This document shows positions 21,594-33,350 of a DNA stretch of 64,000 nt, piece by piece (within the stretch, counting starts at the first letter, position 1; each line of letters begins with the position of its first letter). Position numbers and translations under genes: made by a program. Under the pieces are notes generated by a model. The model had not been told where the DNA came from and ran no database searches. It saw only the letters and a list, made by a program, of their open reading frames with translations. The DNA lies in the NCBI GenBank assembly GCA_029747015.1, contig JAKOGI010000128.1, positions 1,054,501 to 1,118,500 of the forward strand, given 5' to 3'. The stretch is from Carnegiea gigantea (taxonomy: Eukaryota; Streptophyta; Magnoliopsida; Caryophyllales; Cactaceae).

Positions 21594-22938
21594 TAATGTA
21601 ATTCAGTCAAACACATTCCAGTTAAATTCCCCAAGTCAAGGCAGTCCAATTACACAGGTCCAAGTCCAAGGAACAAGTTCCGTTTTGCAAGTCCAAAAGG
21701 AGATGGTACCAAGGTTTACCCCCTTGCACGTACCTAGTTTTGTTTTTATTATTTCATAGTCCAAACAATATCCAAATTGTGTAATTTTTTTTTATTAGTT
21801 CAGTTAGGATGTCTAGTTTATTTGTTATGCAAAGCACAAATCCAGAAGAGTGCGTAAAGGGGTCCAATTAAGTCATTTTATCAACGCTACCTAGTAGGCA
21901 TCTAAATCTGCACGATTTGATAAATCTGGTTGATTAAGGTAATTAATGATGTCCAAATTGTCATTTCAAAAGGGGGGTTTCTAGAGATCTTAAGGTTTGC
22001 CCCATTGAAGAAAATCATAAATTAGTCACCAAAATGCAGTGGCCCAATAGTAGTAAAGACTGAGCTCCATGCGCCACCTAGCAGCCGGTTTCTTAGCAAG
22101 GGAGTTTTTCCCTCTTAGGTGGGTTTTCTTACACCAAGGTGAGTATGGTCTTGGTTGGCTGCTTGAGCTTAGTTACCTAATGACTCATCCATGAAGAAAC
22201 AACCATGTGGACCAACAAAAAGAGGCCATTTTGCAAGCATTCATTTGGACACTATGACAAGATGTGGCAAGCATGCACTCCTCTCCTTATTTTGAAGTGG
22301 CAACCGTGTATTCATTCCTTCCAAGGACAAAAAGGTGACTCTTGCTGCCTAAGATCATCAAGGATTAGCCTAAGTTAATTATTTTGAAGCTATTATACTC
22401 ATTAGTACTTATTTTAGTTCGGTTATGTACTAAACTGTACTGAGCTTTGTAAATGTACTTAGTGAGCTTCCTTAATATTAAGTGATCTTCTAATGATTAC
22501 CTAATGACAAAGGAACGCCTTTAGGCTTGCCATTATAAGAAGTTTGGCACTCATTTTGTAACTCAGTGTTGAGAAATTGAAATCAGAAGTTAAGTTATAA
22601 ACTCCTCTATGTGTTACTTTAAATTCTCTACTTGCTTATCTCTAATTCGGCCAATTAGAGTGGGGTTCAAGTGAGTCTTAATCTTAATTAGATGGTGAAA
22701 TCTGCATCTTAATCTAGGATTAAGGGCCCTGAAATAGTTCTTAGTGGTAAAATCTATATCTAAGAAACGTTTCAGTTCTATCGATACCAAGTTCAGTAAC
22801 TTGATTTCGTTCTTTAAGGCCTTGAATTCTTCTTTCCTCTCATGCCATCTCCCTTGCTTTCCCACGCCATCTCCGCTCTTTTTTCCTAAACACTTAAGCT
22901 TTCCTTTCATTCCCTCTTTTTCCAGCATGACTACATCA
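21594..22938 (+). repeat. E2 5' LTR
   Basis: About 1.35 kb, collinear with 27499-28841. The start has decayed from tgatgtaattc to taatgtaattc; the end is ctacatca, directly before the primer site. A 104-codon minus-strand frame and a 68-codon plus frame inside it are chance frames. Confidence 0.92.
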
Positions 22939-22942
22939 GTTT

Positions 22943-22954
22943 TGGTATAAGAGC
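22943..22954 (+). other. E2 primer binding site (initiator Met-tRNA type)
   Basis: tggtataagagc, one base different from tggtatcagagc, lies five bases after the LTR. Confidence 0.82.
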
Positions 22955-23068
22955 AAGTTCATTCTTGGCTTGAAATCAAACCCCCACACGTTTCTCTCAC
23001 CTGTCATGCCACAAAATTCCAAAACACAAAAAAATTTCCAGCCTTGGTTCGTATCCTTGTGTTCCAAC

Positions 23069-24200
23069 ATGACTAGTACCAGTGAAATGACCTTTGAAGA
23101 AAAGTTTGAAGCCCTTATGAAGAATTACCAAGCTATGTCTTCATTGAAGGTAGAATGGGAGAAACAAAATGAGTACCTACAAAAGCAACTTGGAAATGAC
23201 ATGAAACAGAAGCAGAAGGCTCTTAAAAGTCTAGCTGTGTCTATTCATGACGATGAAGAAGCAAGTAATCTGAATAGTTCATCAAGTGAAGAAGAACCTT
23301 TAAGAAGGGTTAGAGGTGCTAGAAGAATGCCCCAAAACGTAAATAATTTCAAAGTTAAAATTCCTGAGTTTGAGGGTAAACTAGATCCAGATGAATTTCT
23401 GGAATGGTTACACACTGTGGAATGAGTTTTTGATTACAAGGACATTCCAGATGATAAGAAAGTGAAGCTGGTTGCACTTAGGCTTCAAAGGTATGCGTCC
23501 CTTTGATGGACTAACCTTTGTGATAAGAGAACCAGAAATAGAAAAGGCAAAATCAGAACTTGGGAGAAAATAAAATCCAAATTGAATTCTTGATTCCTCC
23601 CAGCAACGTATCTCCAAGACAGTTATTCCCAACTGCATAATCTGACTCAAGGGAATTTAACTGTTGAGGAATACACAAGAGAGTTCAAAAAGCTCCTAAT
23701 TAAATGTGACATTCAGGAGCCTGAAGAGCAAGCAATTGTTAGATACTTGGGTGGCCTTGATCCTAAGTATTCTAATGTTGTTGAGTTACAACAATATACC
23801 ATGTTTGACGAAGTTTGTGTGTTAGCACACAAAGTTGAACAACAATGAAGAAATAAACCAATCAAACGTGATTTCCCGACACCTCCATTTCATACTTCAC
23901 CTTTTAACAAGGGGAGTCTGAATTTTCCTCCAAGATCATACCTACAAAATCCATCTTCCTTTACACCACAAAGAACCCAAATTCCTCAAAATACCCGACC
24001 TGCACCATGGCCTGTACCACGGCCCGCACCATGGCCCCAACCTCAACTTGGCCAAGAACGTCCCTACTAATTTCTATTGAGTAATCGACACTATTTTAAG
24101 TGTCAGGGACTTGGGCATATCGCTTCTGATTGTCCAAACCAAAGAATTATTACTCTTGCTGAATGGGATGCAATAAGAGAAGAAGATCAAGAGGAGGAAT
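23069..24200 (+). pseudogene. E2 gag
   Basis: ATG 23069 opens MTSTSEMTFEEKFEALMKN, with a coiled-coil-like charged N-terminus and FKVKIPEFEGKLDPDEFLEW. TGA then follows HTVE (23423), at the same codon as in E1. Continuing in frame: VFDYKDIPDD, a TGA for Trp near 23503, TGA near 23591, YLGGLDPKYSNVVELQQY, another TGA near 23846, a Pro-rich linker with repeated APWPVPRP-like units, and a zinc knuckle near 24100 (YFKCQGLGHIASDC, where the first Cys is Tyr). An acidic tail with two TAG codons follows. Confidence 0.85.
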
Positions 24201-24758
24201 AGAAAGAGAACGAAGAAGGAGAACAGGAGGATGAATAGGAGGAAGAAGTTGAAGCTGCAGATGAAGGAGAAATGCCAGTACTTCAAAGAGTACTTAGCAA
24301 TCAATATGGAGCAAAGGATGAACAACGAGAAAACATCTTTCACTCTTGTTGCACTGTCAAGGGTAAAGTATGTTCTTTAATAATCGACGGGGGCAGTTGT
24401 GCTAACGTCGTTTCATGGAACATGATTGAGAAGTTAGGCCTCTAGGCCATGGCACATCCCCACCCATACAACATCCAGTGACTCAATCAGAGTAAAGGTT
24501 TTCAAGTTAATTCCCGGTATTTGATTTCATTGTTGATCGGGAAGAATTACTGAGATGAACTATGGTGCGACGTGATCCCAACGGACACATGCCATATTCA
24601 TTTGGGACGTCCTTGGATGTATGATATTAAGGTTATGCATAATGGATTTTTGAATACCTATTCCTTCTCTAAAGGAGGAAAGAAGGTTACTTTGGTGCCA
24701 TTATCTCTATCTGAACTTTCCAAACACAAACTAAAAAAAAAGCCCTGAAAGATCGGAT
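24201..24758 (+). pseudogene. E2 aspartic protease
   Basis: Active site in VCSLIIDGGSCANVV, then EKLGL, TAG, AMAHPHPYNIQ, TGA, LNQSKGFQVN and the LGRPWMYDIKVMHNG block. Four stops fall within about 150 codons (24443, 24479, 24549 and the frame break near 24740). The active-site motif DGGS itself is intact. Confidence 0.82.
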
Positions 24759-25850
24759 ATGTTATTTGCTTGCAGTAAACCTTTACTGAAAGCATCTTAT
24801 CATGAGTTTAGAGCTTTTAGAGAGTGGATTTTAGCCCATCAAGAAGAATCTGAATCACCTTTACTAGACCATCCAATAGCTAAATCGTTACTCAAATGGT
24901 TTAGTCATGTATTTTCAGAAGAGATACACTCTGGATTAACCCCAAAAGGGGATATCCAGCATCATATCAACCTTATTCCTGGTTCAATCCTTCCAAACAA
25001 ACCTGCTTACAGAATGAACCCAAAAGACACTCTTGAAATTCAGAAGCAAGTGGAAGAATTGACGGCTAAAGGATTAGTTCAAGAATCCTTAAGTCCTTGT
25101 GCCGTTCCTGCACTACTAGTACCAAAAAAAGACGGGAGTATGCATATGTGTGTCGGTACTTGAGCTATTAACAAGATTACTATCAAGAACCGGTATGCAA
25201 TACCAAGACTTGAAGGTATGCTTGACGAGTTGCATGGTTCGAGGGTATATTCAAAGATTGACCTGCGAAGCGGTCATTATCAGATTCGAATTCGAGAAGA
25301 TGACGAGTGGAAGGCCGCTTTTAAAACAAAGGGTGGTTTATTTGAATGGTTGGTGATGCTGTTCGGTTTATCAAACACTCCAAGCACCTTTATGAGGTTA
25401 TTGAACAAAGTATTCAAACCTTACATTGGCAAGTTCGTTGTCGTTTATTTTGATGATGTTTTGATCTTCAGCAAAGATGAGAAAGAGCACCAGAATCATT
25501 TGACTGAGATTATGCGGGTGCTTGAACGTGAAAAGTTATATGGGAATCTCAAAAAATGTTCCTTTTTCACTTCCAAGGTCACATTTTTAGGGTATATTGT
25601 GACAGCTGAAGGAATTGAAGCTGATGAAGCCAAGATTGAGGCTATTCAGAGTTGGCCTACGCCGCATAGCATACATGGTGTCCGTAGCTTTCATGGACTT
25701 GTTTCATTCTACCGGCATTTTATTCGAAATTTCATCACTATAACTGTGCTAATGACCGAGGTGCTTAAGGGAACATCTGTTATATGGACCCCTAAGGCAC
25801 AAACGGCCTTTGAAGAAGTAAAGGCTAAGCTAACACAAGCACCAGGTTAG
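24759..25850 (+). pseudogene. E2 reverse transcriptase
   Basis: The best-preserved part of E2. 24759-25163 covers the linker and fingers ([30 protein letters not shown]), a TGA at 25161 replaces an Arg codon, and 25218-25850 continues through [16 protein letters not shown] and FEWLVMLFGLSNTPSTFMR to the intact catalytic YFDD (VVVYFDDVLIFSK) and the thumb (GVRSFHGLVSFYRHFIRNF). Only the stop and the downstream frameshift at about 25850 disrupt it. Confidence 0.88.
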
Positions 25851-26374
25851 CTTTTCCCTGTTTTGACAAAGTGTTCAAAGTGGAATGCGACGCATCTGGC
25901 GTTGGTATTGGTGGTGTTCTTACTCAAGAGAGCAAACCATTAGCCTTCTTTAGTGAGAAACTATGTGACCCGAGGTGAAAATACTCCACTTACGATAAAG
26001 AATTCTATGCCAAGTTCGATGCTTGGAGCATTGGAGTCAGTATCTTATGGCCAGCGAGTTTATTCTCCATTCTGATTACAAAGCTTTGAAGTATACTCAA
26101 GGCTAGCATAAATTAAACTCCCGGCATACTAAATGGGTCGAGTACATTTACTATACGGCATAAATCAGGGAAGCTGAATAAAGGCGCTGATGCCTTATCC
26201 AGAAGATATCTACTACTGTTCCAGTTAGATGCTTGTGTTTTGGGTTTCGAGCATTTAAAATTATTATACTCTGGAGATGAAGACTTTGGGGAGCTCTATG
26301 GTGCGTGTCAAAAGCACCCCAAAGATGATTATTTGACTTAAGAAGGATTTTTATTTAAGGGTACATGCTCGTGT
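25851..26374 (+). pseudogene. E2 RNase H
   Basis: After a frameshift the domain reads [20 protein letters not shown] with the first catalytic Asp, then a TGA (25977) and YSTYDKEFYA. Another frameshift near 26015 precedes FILHSD-type wording around 26060. Several further stops occur up to 26340. Confidence 0.8.
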
Positions 26375-27664
26375 GTGCCTAAATGTAGCACTCGGGAACT
26401 TCTGATTCGAGAAGTCCATGGAGGTTCATTGGTAGGTCATTATGGTGAGACTAAAACTCTTACCATTTTAAAAGAACATTACTGTTGGCCCGGGATGCAT
26501 AAAGGTGTCCAAGAGATTCTGAAACGGTGTGTAACATGTCAAGTGGCCAAAAGTCATTTACTCCCGCAAGGGCTGTATATGCCGTTACTAGTACCTACCT
26601 AACCTTGGGTTAATGTGAGCATGGATTTTATTCTGGGTTTGCCTAGAACTCAGAGGGGCAAAAATTCCATATTTGTGGTAGTAGATCGATTTTCAAAGAT
26701 GGCCCATTTTATACCCTGCAACAAGACCAACAACGCTACCAATATTGCAGATTTGTATTTCAAGGAAGTGACTAGATTGCATGGTATTCCATGATCCATT
26801 GTTTCAGATCAGGATACTAAGTTTTTAAGTCATTTCTGGGTCACTTCATAGAAGAAACTGGAGATAAAACTGAAATACAGTACAACCTGTCATCCCCAGT
26901 CCGACGGTCAAACGGAGGTAACAAATCAAACCGTAAGAACACTCCTTAGGGCTTTGATTTCACCCCAGTCCAAGAAAGCTTGGGATCTTTTGTTACCACA
27001 TGCAGAATTCGCCCACAACAGAGCCCTAAGTCAAGCCACTGGCATATCACCCTTCAAGGTAGTATATAGGACTGACCCCATAACTCCCTTAGATCTGACG
27101 CCACGCCTCATGGATCAAAAGCCCAGTGCAGATGCAGATCAGAGAGTCAAGGAAATTCAGAAACTACACGAACAGGTTGGGAATAAAATTGAGCAATCTA
27201 ACCTATCCTATTCTGCTCATGCAAACAGGAAGAAGAAGCAGAAGACATTCCAATCAGGAGATCTAGTTTGGATCCATCTCAAAAAAGAGCGTTTTTCAGT
27301 AAGATGCAAGAACAAGCTTATGCCAAGAGCAGATGGTCCATTTGAGATCCTAGAACACATCAATGACAATGCTTACAAGGTGGATCTCCCTAAGGACTAT
27401 GGAGTTTCAGCTATGTTCAACGTATTCGACTTGAGTCCTTATGAAGAAGATGATTATCTGTACGATTTGAGGTCAAATCATTTTGAACAAGGGGAGGATG
27501 ATGTAATTCAATCAGACACATTCCCATTAAATCCCCCAAGTCAAGGTAGTCCAATTGCACAAGTCCAAGTCCAAGGAACAAGTTCCATTTTGCAAGTCCA
27601 AAAGGAGATGGTACCCGGGTTTACCCCCTTGCACGTGCCCGATTTTGTTTTTATTATTTCATAG
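26375..27664 (+). pseudogene. E2 integrase, reading into the 3' LTR
   Basis: Zinc-binding end REVHGGSLVGHYGETKT with CVTCQVAKS, then a TAA at 26600. The core has D in SMDFILGL, D in VSDQDTKF and E in SDGQTEV, broken by TGA at 26793 and TAG at 26850. The open frame 26954-27664 carries the C-terminal domain ([32 protein letters not shown]) and crosses the LTR border at 27499 for another 165 bases, ending HVPDFVFIIS. Such overlap of pol with the 3' LTR is reported for centromeric CRM-type elements; the assignment is tentative. Confidence 0.83.
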
Positions 27665-28841
27665 TTCAAACAACATCCAAATCGTGTAATTATTTTTTTG
27701 TTAATTCTTTTAGGATGTCTAGTTTATTTGTTATGTTAAGCACAAAGTTAGAGGAGCACGTTAAGGGGTCCAGTTTAGTCATTTAGTCAAAGCTGCCCAG
27801 TAGGCGTCTGAATCTGCATGGTTTGAAAGATCTGGCTGATTAAGGTACTTAATGATGTCCAATCATGATTTCTAAAAGGGGGGTTTTTACATATCTTGAG
27901 GTTTCCCCCCATTGAAGAGAACCATATATTAGTTATCAAAAGGCAGTGGCCCAATAGCAGCAAAGACTGAGCTCCATGCGCCGGCTAGCAGTCGATTTCT
28001 TAGCAAGGGAGTTTTTCCCTCTTAGGTGGATTTTCCTTCACCAAGGTGGGTATGTTCTTGGATGGCTACTTGAGCTTAGTCACCTAGTGACTCATCCATG
28101 AAGAAATAGCCATGTGGAACAATGAAAAGAGGCCATTTTATTCATTCGGACACTATGATAAGATGTGTCAAGCATGCATTCCTCTGCTTATTTTGAAGTG
28201 GTAGTCGTGTATTCATTCCTTCCAAGGAAAGAAACATGACTCTTGCTGCCTAAGATCATCAAGGATTAGCCTAAGTTAATTATTTTGAAGCTAGCATACT
28301 CATTAGTACTTATTTTAGTTCGGTTATATACTAAACCATGTACTTAGCTTTGTAAATGTACTTAGTGAGCTTTCTTAACATTAAGTGATCTTCTAATGAT
28401 TACCTAATGACAAAGGAAAGCCTTTAGGCATGCCATTATAAGTAGTTTGGCACTCATTTTGTAACTCAGTGTTGAGAAATTGAAATTAGAAGTTGAGTTA
28501 TAAACTCCTCTGTGTGTTACTCTAAATTCTCTACTTGCTTATCTCTAATTCGGCCAATTAGAGTGGTGTTCAAGTGAGTCTTAATCTTGATTAGGTGGTG
28601 AAATCTGTATCTTAATCAGGGATTAAGGGCCTTGAAACAGTTCTTAGTGGTGAAATCTGTATCTAAGAAATGTTTCAGTTCTATCGATACCAAGTTCAGT
28701 GCCTTAATTTCCTTCTTCAAGGCCTTGAATTCTCCTTTCCTCTCATGTCATCTCCCTTGCTTTCCCATGCCATCTCCTCTCTTTTCCCCTAAACACTTAG
28801 GCTTTCCTTTCATTCCTTCTTTTCCTAGCGCGACTAAATTA
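27499..28841 (+). repeat. E2 3' LTR
   Basis: Starts tgatgtaattc, ends cgactaaatta where the 5' copy has tgactacatca. It is close in sequence to the 5' copy; the last CA has decayed. Confidence 0.9.
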
Positions 28842-30800
28842 GCAAAGGAGCGGGTTGGGGACGCGAGGCATATTCCCCGTCCCCGTCTCAGCCAAGCTCC
28901 CTGCCCGCCGTCCTTGCCCCATTCCTCATTGTAGGGAAAAAGTTCCTCCCCATCCTCATCCCCAGTGGGGATTCAATCCCCGACGGGGCTACAACGGGGA
29001 TTTTTACCTACAAATCTTTTTCCATCTATCACGTTAAATTACCGCAAGCGCACGGTGCAGCTGTAGCTAGCAATCGACGAGTACGGGTCGTGTACCGAAA
29101 CTAACTTAGACACTCAATCTAGACTAAGGGAACAATAAAAACTAGGAATCGAATAAGAAAGCAGGGTATTAAAATACTTAAGTTGGAATTAACAGCATGA
29201 TTATACTAGTTGAACCAATTACTAACCCCATCGAACAATTCTAAACATGCATCATGAGTAAATGGATTGCCAGGTAAGCCCATCTCCTGCCTCTCTCAAG
29301 GGTCGAAGACTAGTCCTAGAACTATAGTTACCTATTTTTATGGGACTAAAAGTCACAGGATTATAAGATTTACAATCTCAAATCCCAATTAGAACCTTAA
29401 TTATTTTCATATTAAAATCCCAATTGTCTACTAAGCCACGCTAGACAAAGGTTCCATCTTTCAACGCTCTCCTAAACCCAAATAATAAAAGATGAATGCC
29501 CTCTTAGGTATTTCATTGAACATGTGGTGTGCATAGCAGAAATCATGAATGCAAGTGTGAGGAAAGTAAGGGGTTGGGGCTAGATCTTGATTCAACTAAA
29601 CCTAATCGGCTTTAACTCCAACCCAAGTTGGGGAATTAGCCACGCATCGTCACACAAGCAACGATCATGAATCCAATTTCACCGAACATGATTCAGTTCA
29701 AAAACCTAAAATAACAATGAAAAGGAGAAAGAGAAATAAGAAGACACACTTGAATTAATTCGCTGCAAGGGAGGATAATCTTCAATGTCGATGAATCGCC
29801 AACACAAGCATGAAAGATAAAATCTCTAAATAAAACCTTGAAAATCCCCTCTAACCATGCTTTCTAGAAAAAGAAAATAATGAATGAGATAACCCCCAAA
29901 AACCGCACCCCTCGAGAACATAAAGCATGGTGAGAAAAAGAGAGGGCGGCACGGGCGTGCTTGGCGGCACGGTGTGGCCGTGCCACCATGGCTGAGGTGG
30001 CACAGTCGTGCCACCCAGCACGTGGTGGCCGTGCCACATTGCTGGCCGATCCTCCATGCTGCTCTGTCACGACACGGTTGTGTCAGTTGGCATGGGGGCC
30101 CCGTGCCGAATTGCTGGAACTTCCGTGCGACGCCGAGCGACCATTTTCGTGACTTTAAAGTCGCCTCCTTGGCACTCCTTTCCGCTAAATATTGTCTATA
30201 TTTCCGTTCCTTGAGCAGTGTCCCTAAAAATACAGAAAGATGCTATATGAGTGAAATGTATGCTAAAGGCGGCTGATTTGACCCTTTCTTAACATGATCG
30301 AATATGAAAACGCAAGAGAAAAGAAGTCAAGTAGGGGCTAAAATAGGGTCGAAATAGAGGTGTATCACCATCCTATGGGAAAATTATATCACAAGTTAAA
30401 TCTTGGGTGAAAGGCCAAACTGTCTAGCAGACTTAGCCCAATTAATTATACAAAATTCTTGTAGGATCCATGCAACACAAGTTTAACAAACTTCATCAAA
30501 GTTTATAATTCAATCCAAATTAAAGTTTAACAAGTACATGCTACACAACCAAACCAAATTCTAAGAAGTCAAACACAACCCAATCAAAGTCTAAAAAGAA
30601 AAAATGGATTATATAGCTAGGATTTTTTCAAATAAATTTACCCATCTAACCTTAATCTTATGTTCATAAATAAAAGATTTATATATAATTTTAATTATAA
30701 ATAGGGACGTTGATAGGTTTTTTTCCCTAAACAGGAATGGGGAAGTAGGGATGGGGACGGGGTAAAATTCTGCCCCGTCTTCGTCCCCATCCCCTAGGAG
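28842..30800. repeat. GC-rich ccccgtcccc-type repeat, interrupted twice
   Basis: Blocks of gggatggggacgggg and its complement at 28850-28999 and 30731-30795, joined by AT-rich DNA (30373-30730). Its left edge, cagggatggcaa, lies at 21581-21592 on the far side of E2, so E2 and the solo LTR at 29027 both landed inside it. It is low-complexity DNA without genes; short ORFs over it are repeat translations. Confidence 0.65.
29027..30367 (-). mobile_element. Solo LTR with target duplication CCATC
   Basis: A 1341-bp insertion flanked by identical ccatc at 29022-29026 and 30368-30372; removing it restores continuous sequence. On the minus strand it starts TGATACACCTCTATTTCG and ends with the ...GTGCGCTTGCGGTAATTT... 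style seen at the 3' ends of many plant LTRs; the final CA reads TA. No internal region, primer site or second LTR is present, as expected after LTR-LTR recombination. Its GC-rich middle (29940-30130) yields several short overlapping ORFs that are not genes. Confidence 0.88.
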
Positions 30801-33099
30801 CTAATACTTGTGCAAGGACTTGAAGTCTTGCATTACTGGCTAATAGGAATCTTAGGTACAAATAAGTGTCATTCAAGGACTTGGATAAATATTTTGATCA
30901 ATTGGGAAGGAAAAAAAGACAAATAAAGGAATGTAATCTATTTTTTTGAAAATGATGCCTTCACCTTAGCATAAATTGCTATATCTTTTAAAATATTTTT
31001 GTGAAAAAACTAAAATAATGAATTTTAAAGGCACATACAATTTAGTATTTGATGAAAGAGAACAAATTTTATACTATAAATCTATGATTCTTCCTACTGC
31101 TGATAAATTTTCAAGAGATATTATATTTGATATCGCTATATTTTTAAAAAATTCATTTCACACACAACATAAAAATGAATATGTTATGAAAAAAGTTCAT
31201 CATGATGCCCTCCCAAAAAAAAAAAATCTTAAAAATATGTTTAGCAAAAAGTTTGTATTTTCAGTAACTCAAAAATATGGAGGTTAGGGTATAGGTATAT
31301 CGTCAAAATTCAATTCTTAAATAGAGAATAGTAATGGAATAGGACATATCTGCACCAATAAGAGCATAATTGAACGAAGTATTTGAAGTGATTGTTTTAT
31401 CAAAGTAATTTAGGGAGCGTAAGTTCCACCATTGACGAAGAACTTTAACTTTATTAATTATTTAATCCATTACTAAAAATTAGTGATAAAGAATTAATTC
31501 TAAGTACTTTTATAGTACTAATTAGATATTGTGCAAAAAATTCATCAGGGAAGGCAGTAAGATGTGTGCATTTTTTTTAGGTGGATTAATTTTTTTCTCA
31601 ATTATTTCATACACTTTTAGTTAAAAATATAGTATATTTACTAAATGTTAGAACTCCTATTTTGTTGTCGTTTTCTTTTATGTGTCCTTATAGAACATTA
31701 ATCCTTCGTTACGTCTTGCTATGCGCCTTTTGTCTACCATAGGTTCTTCATATACTTTGACGCTAACTTTAGGTCCTTATTGGACTGTAATTAAAGACAT
31801 TAGACACTTTTAAAGTACTTAACTTGAGATGATAGGAGAGTGGGATTTGATTGAGAAGGGGGGTAATTTCATTTTTTGATTTGCATGTGGATTTATTTTG
31901 TTTGTTTAGATTTCGTTTCACCATAAGTGGCTTGTGATTTTGGTTCATACTTTTTGTTTTTATTTTGAGTTCATATTTAGATATCAAATTTTCCCTGGAT
32001 GAGTGGTTTCTTATTGATATTGCTATTGTTCCTTAGTGTTTGACTCCTTGCAAAACTAAAAGGATTTTTTCTAAGACGGGTGCATGTTATCACATGGATT
32101 TTAACCTCCAAGAGGATGTAGTAATGTGTTGGTGATTTCTTTGACTTAATTCAAAATGTCATTGCATGATTGGGATACTTAATTTGATTAATTGTTTATT
32201 GTGCTTCCTTGACGATTATTATATGCCTTCAAGGTCTATAATTGTGGAACTCAGTTTAGAGAATGTAATGTAATTGTACAACATGAGAAATGAACAACCA
32301 TGAAATTTACTGCTATTTTTCGGTCAGATTTGATGGTCTTGCAACACTGCCATTCTTTGTAGATATTACAAAGGGGGGTGCTAATTAACAAGAAGGGGAA
32401 AGCAAAACAACTTATTAGAAGAAACAAATGGGCTGTTCAGTATAGCGGAGTGGAGCTCGAATCTTATATAAGAATTTATGTATAATTTTCTATGTTTATA
32501 GCTAGGTGAAGATCAAAATATATGTTATATTTTTGGATTCATATTTTTTTACGGGCTATCATAGGGAGTAGCGGATGTTAGATATGTTATAGAGTAAAAT
32601 TTGCAATCCATAAAGGTTGATGTATAATACATAAATGTAGGAGATAAAAGGAGGAAATGACTTTGTTTTGAAAGAGACTTGGACATCTAATTATTCTCGA
32701 AGATGAAGTCATCTAATATAAAAGAAGGGATATTTTTCGCTTATAACTTAGTGAAATTATTTTATACGTAAGTAATATATGATCCTAACTATCTCACGCT
32801 ATGTGTTGATTATTTCATGAATCAAAACCTACTTTTAATGGGTTAGTTTTGCTAGGTATAATCCACTTTACAACTGAACTTAGTGAGATTTGAGACTACT
32901 AACACTTTAGAGGTAGGGGAGAAGGATTGATTCACCAGTTAAAGTTTCCTTGATTGAAAAAGCCATTTTACTAATTATATGATCAAGTAAATCAGATAAT
33001 GTTTTATCTTAATGTTCATAAAATATTTATGAGATAAATTATTTCATAAAATGAATACTTTATAGTTTTTAAATTAAAATTTAATTTAAAATATACTCC
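30801..33099. other. AT-rich intergenic DNA, no recognised gene
   Basis: A 103-codon plus-strand frame (30976-31287) is Lys/Phe/Asn-rich and unrecognised. The rest holds no feature I can support apart from the Helitron-like terminus immediately to the right. Confidence 0.5.
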
Positions 33100-33123
33100 A
33101 TGTATTGCACGAGTTTATACTAG
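33100..33123 (+). mobile_element. Possible Helitron 3' terminus
   Basis: ccatgtattgcacgagttt then atactag, followed by T. Plant Helitrons end in CTAG (CTRR) before an inserted-site T, preceded by a short hairpin and a GCACGGGTTT-like stretch. The hairpin is weak here. No matching 5' end can be assigned with confidence. Confidence 0.45.
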
Positions 33124-33350
33124 TTGAGTTATAAAGACAAACTCAAATTGTTATTGTCAGAATAAAGGAATATATAATTCAGTTAATTAGCATATGGGTG
33201 CAAAATAAATAAAACATGTTTATGTAATGATATTACGAATCCAATGAGCAAGAACTAAATAGCGTTAGACCAAACTATACTTTGATCCCCCCCAAAAAAA
33301 GAGAGTATATGTTAGTTAATGAATACTATTTTACATTCCCAAAAAGAAAT

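Larger units (their letters stand above)
21594..28841 (+). mobile_element. Element E2: Ty3/gypsy retrotransposon, same family as E1
   Basis: Full-length layout: LTR 21594-22938, primer site, gag, protease, RT, RNase H, integrase, LTR 27499-28841. Flanks read gcaac (21589-21593) and gcaaa (28842-28846), a 4-of-5 match for a target duplication. The flanking DNA belongs to a GC-rich repeat (cagggatggcaa ... ggagcgggttgggg), so E2 interrupted that repeat. Many stops, mostly TGA and TAG at positions where E1 or the family has Arg, Gln or Trp, make it non-autonomous. Confidence 0.93.

Noticed and set aside
29826..30276. Several overlapping open frames on both strands
   Set aside because: All lie in the GC-rich middle of a solo LTR; mutually exclusive frames without domains.
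30976..31287. 103-codon plus-strand protein
   Set aside because: No recognisable family; composition follows the local AT bias. Kept only as a note.
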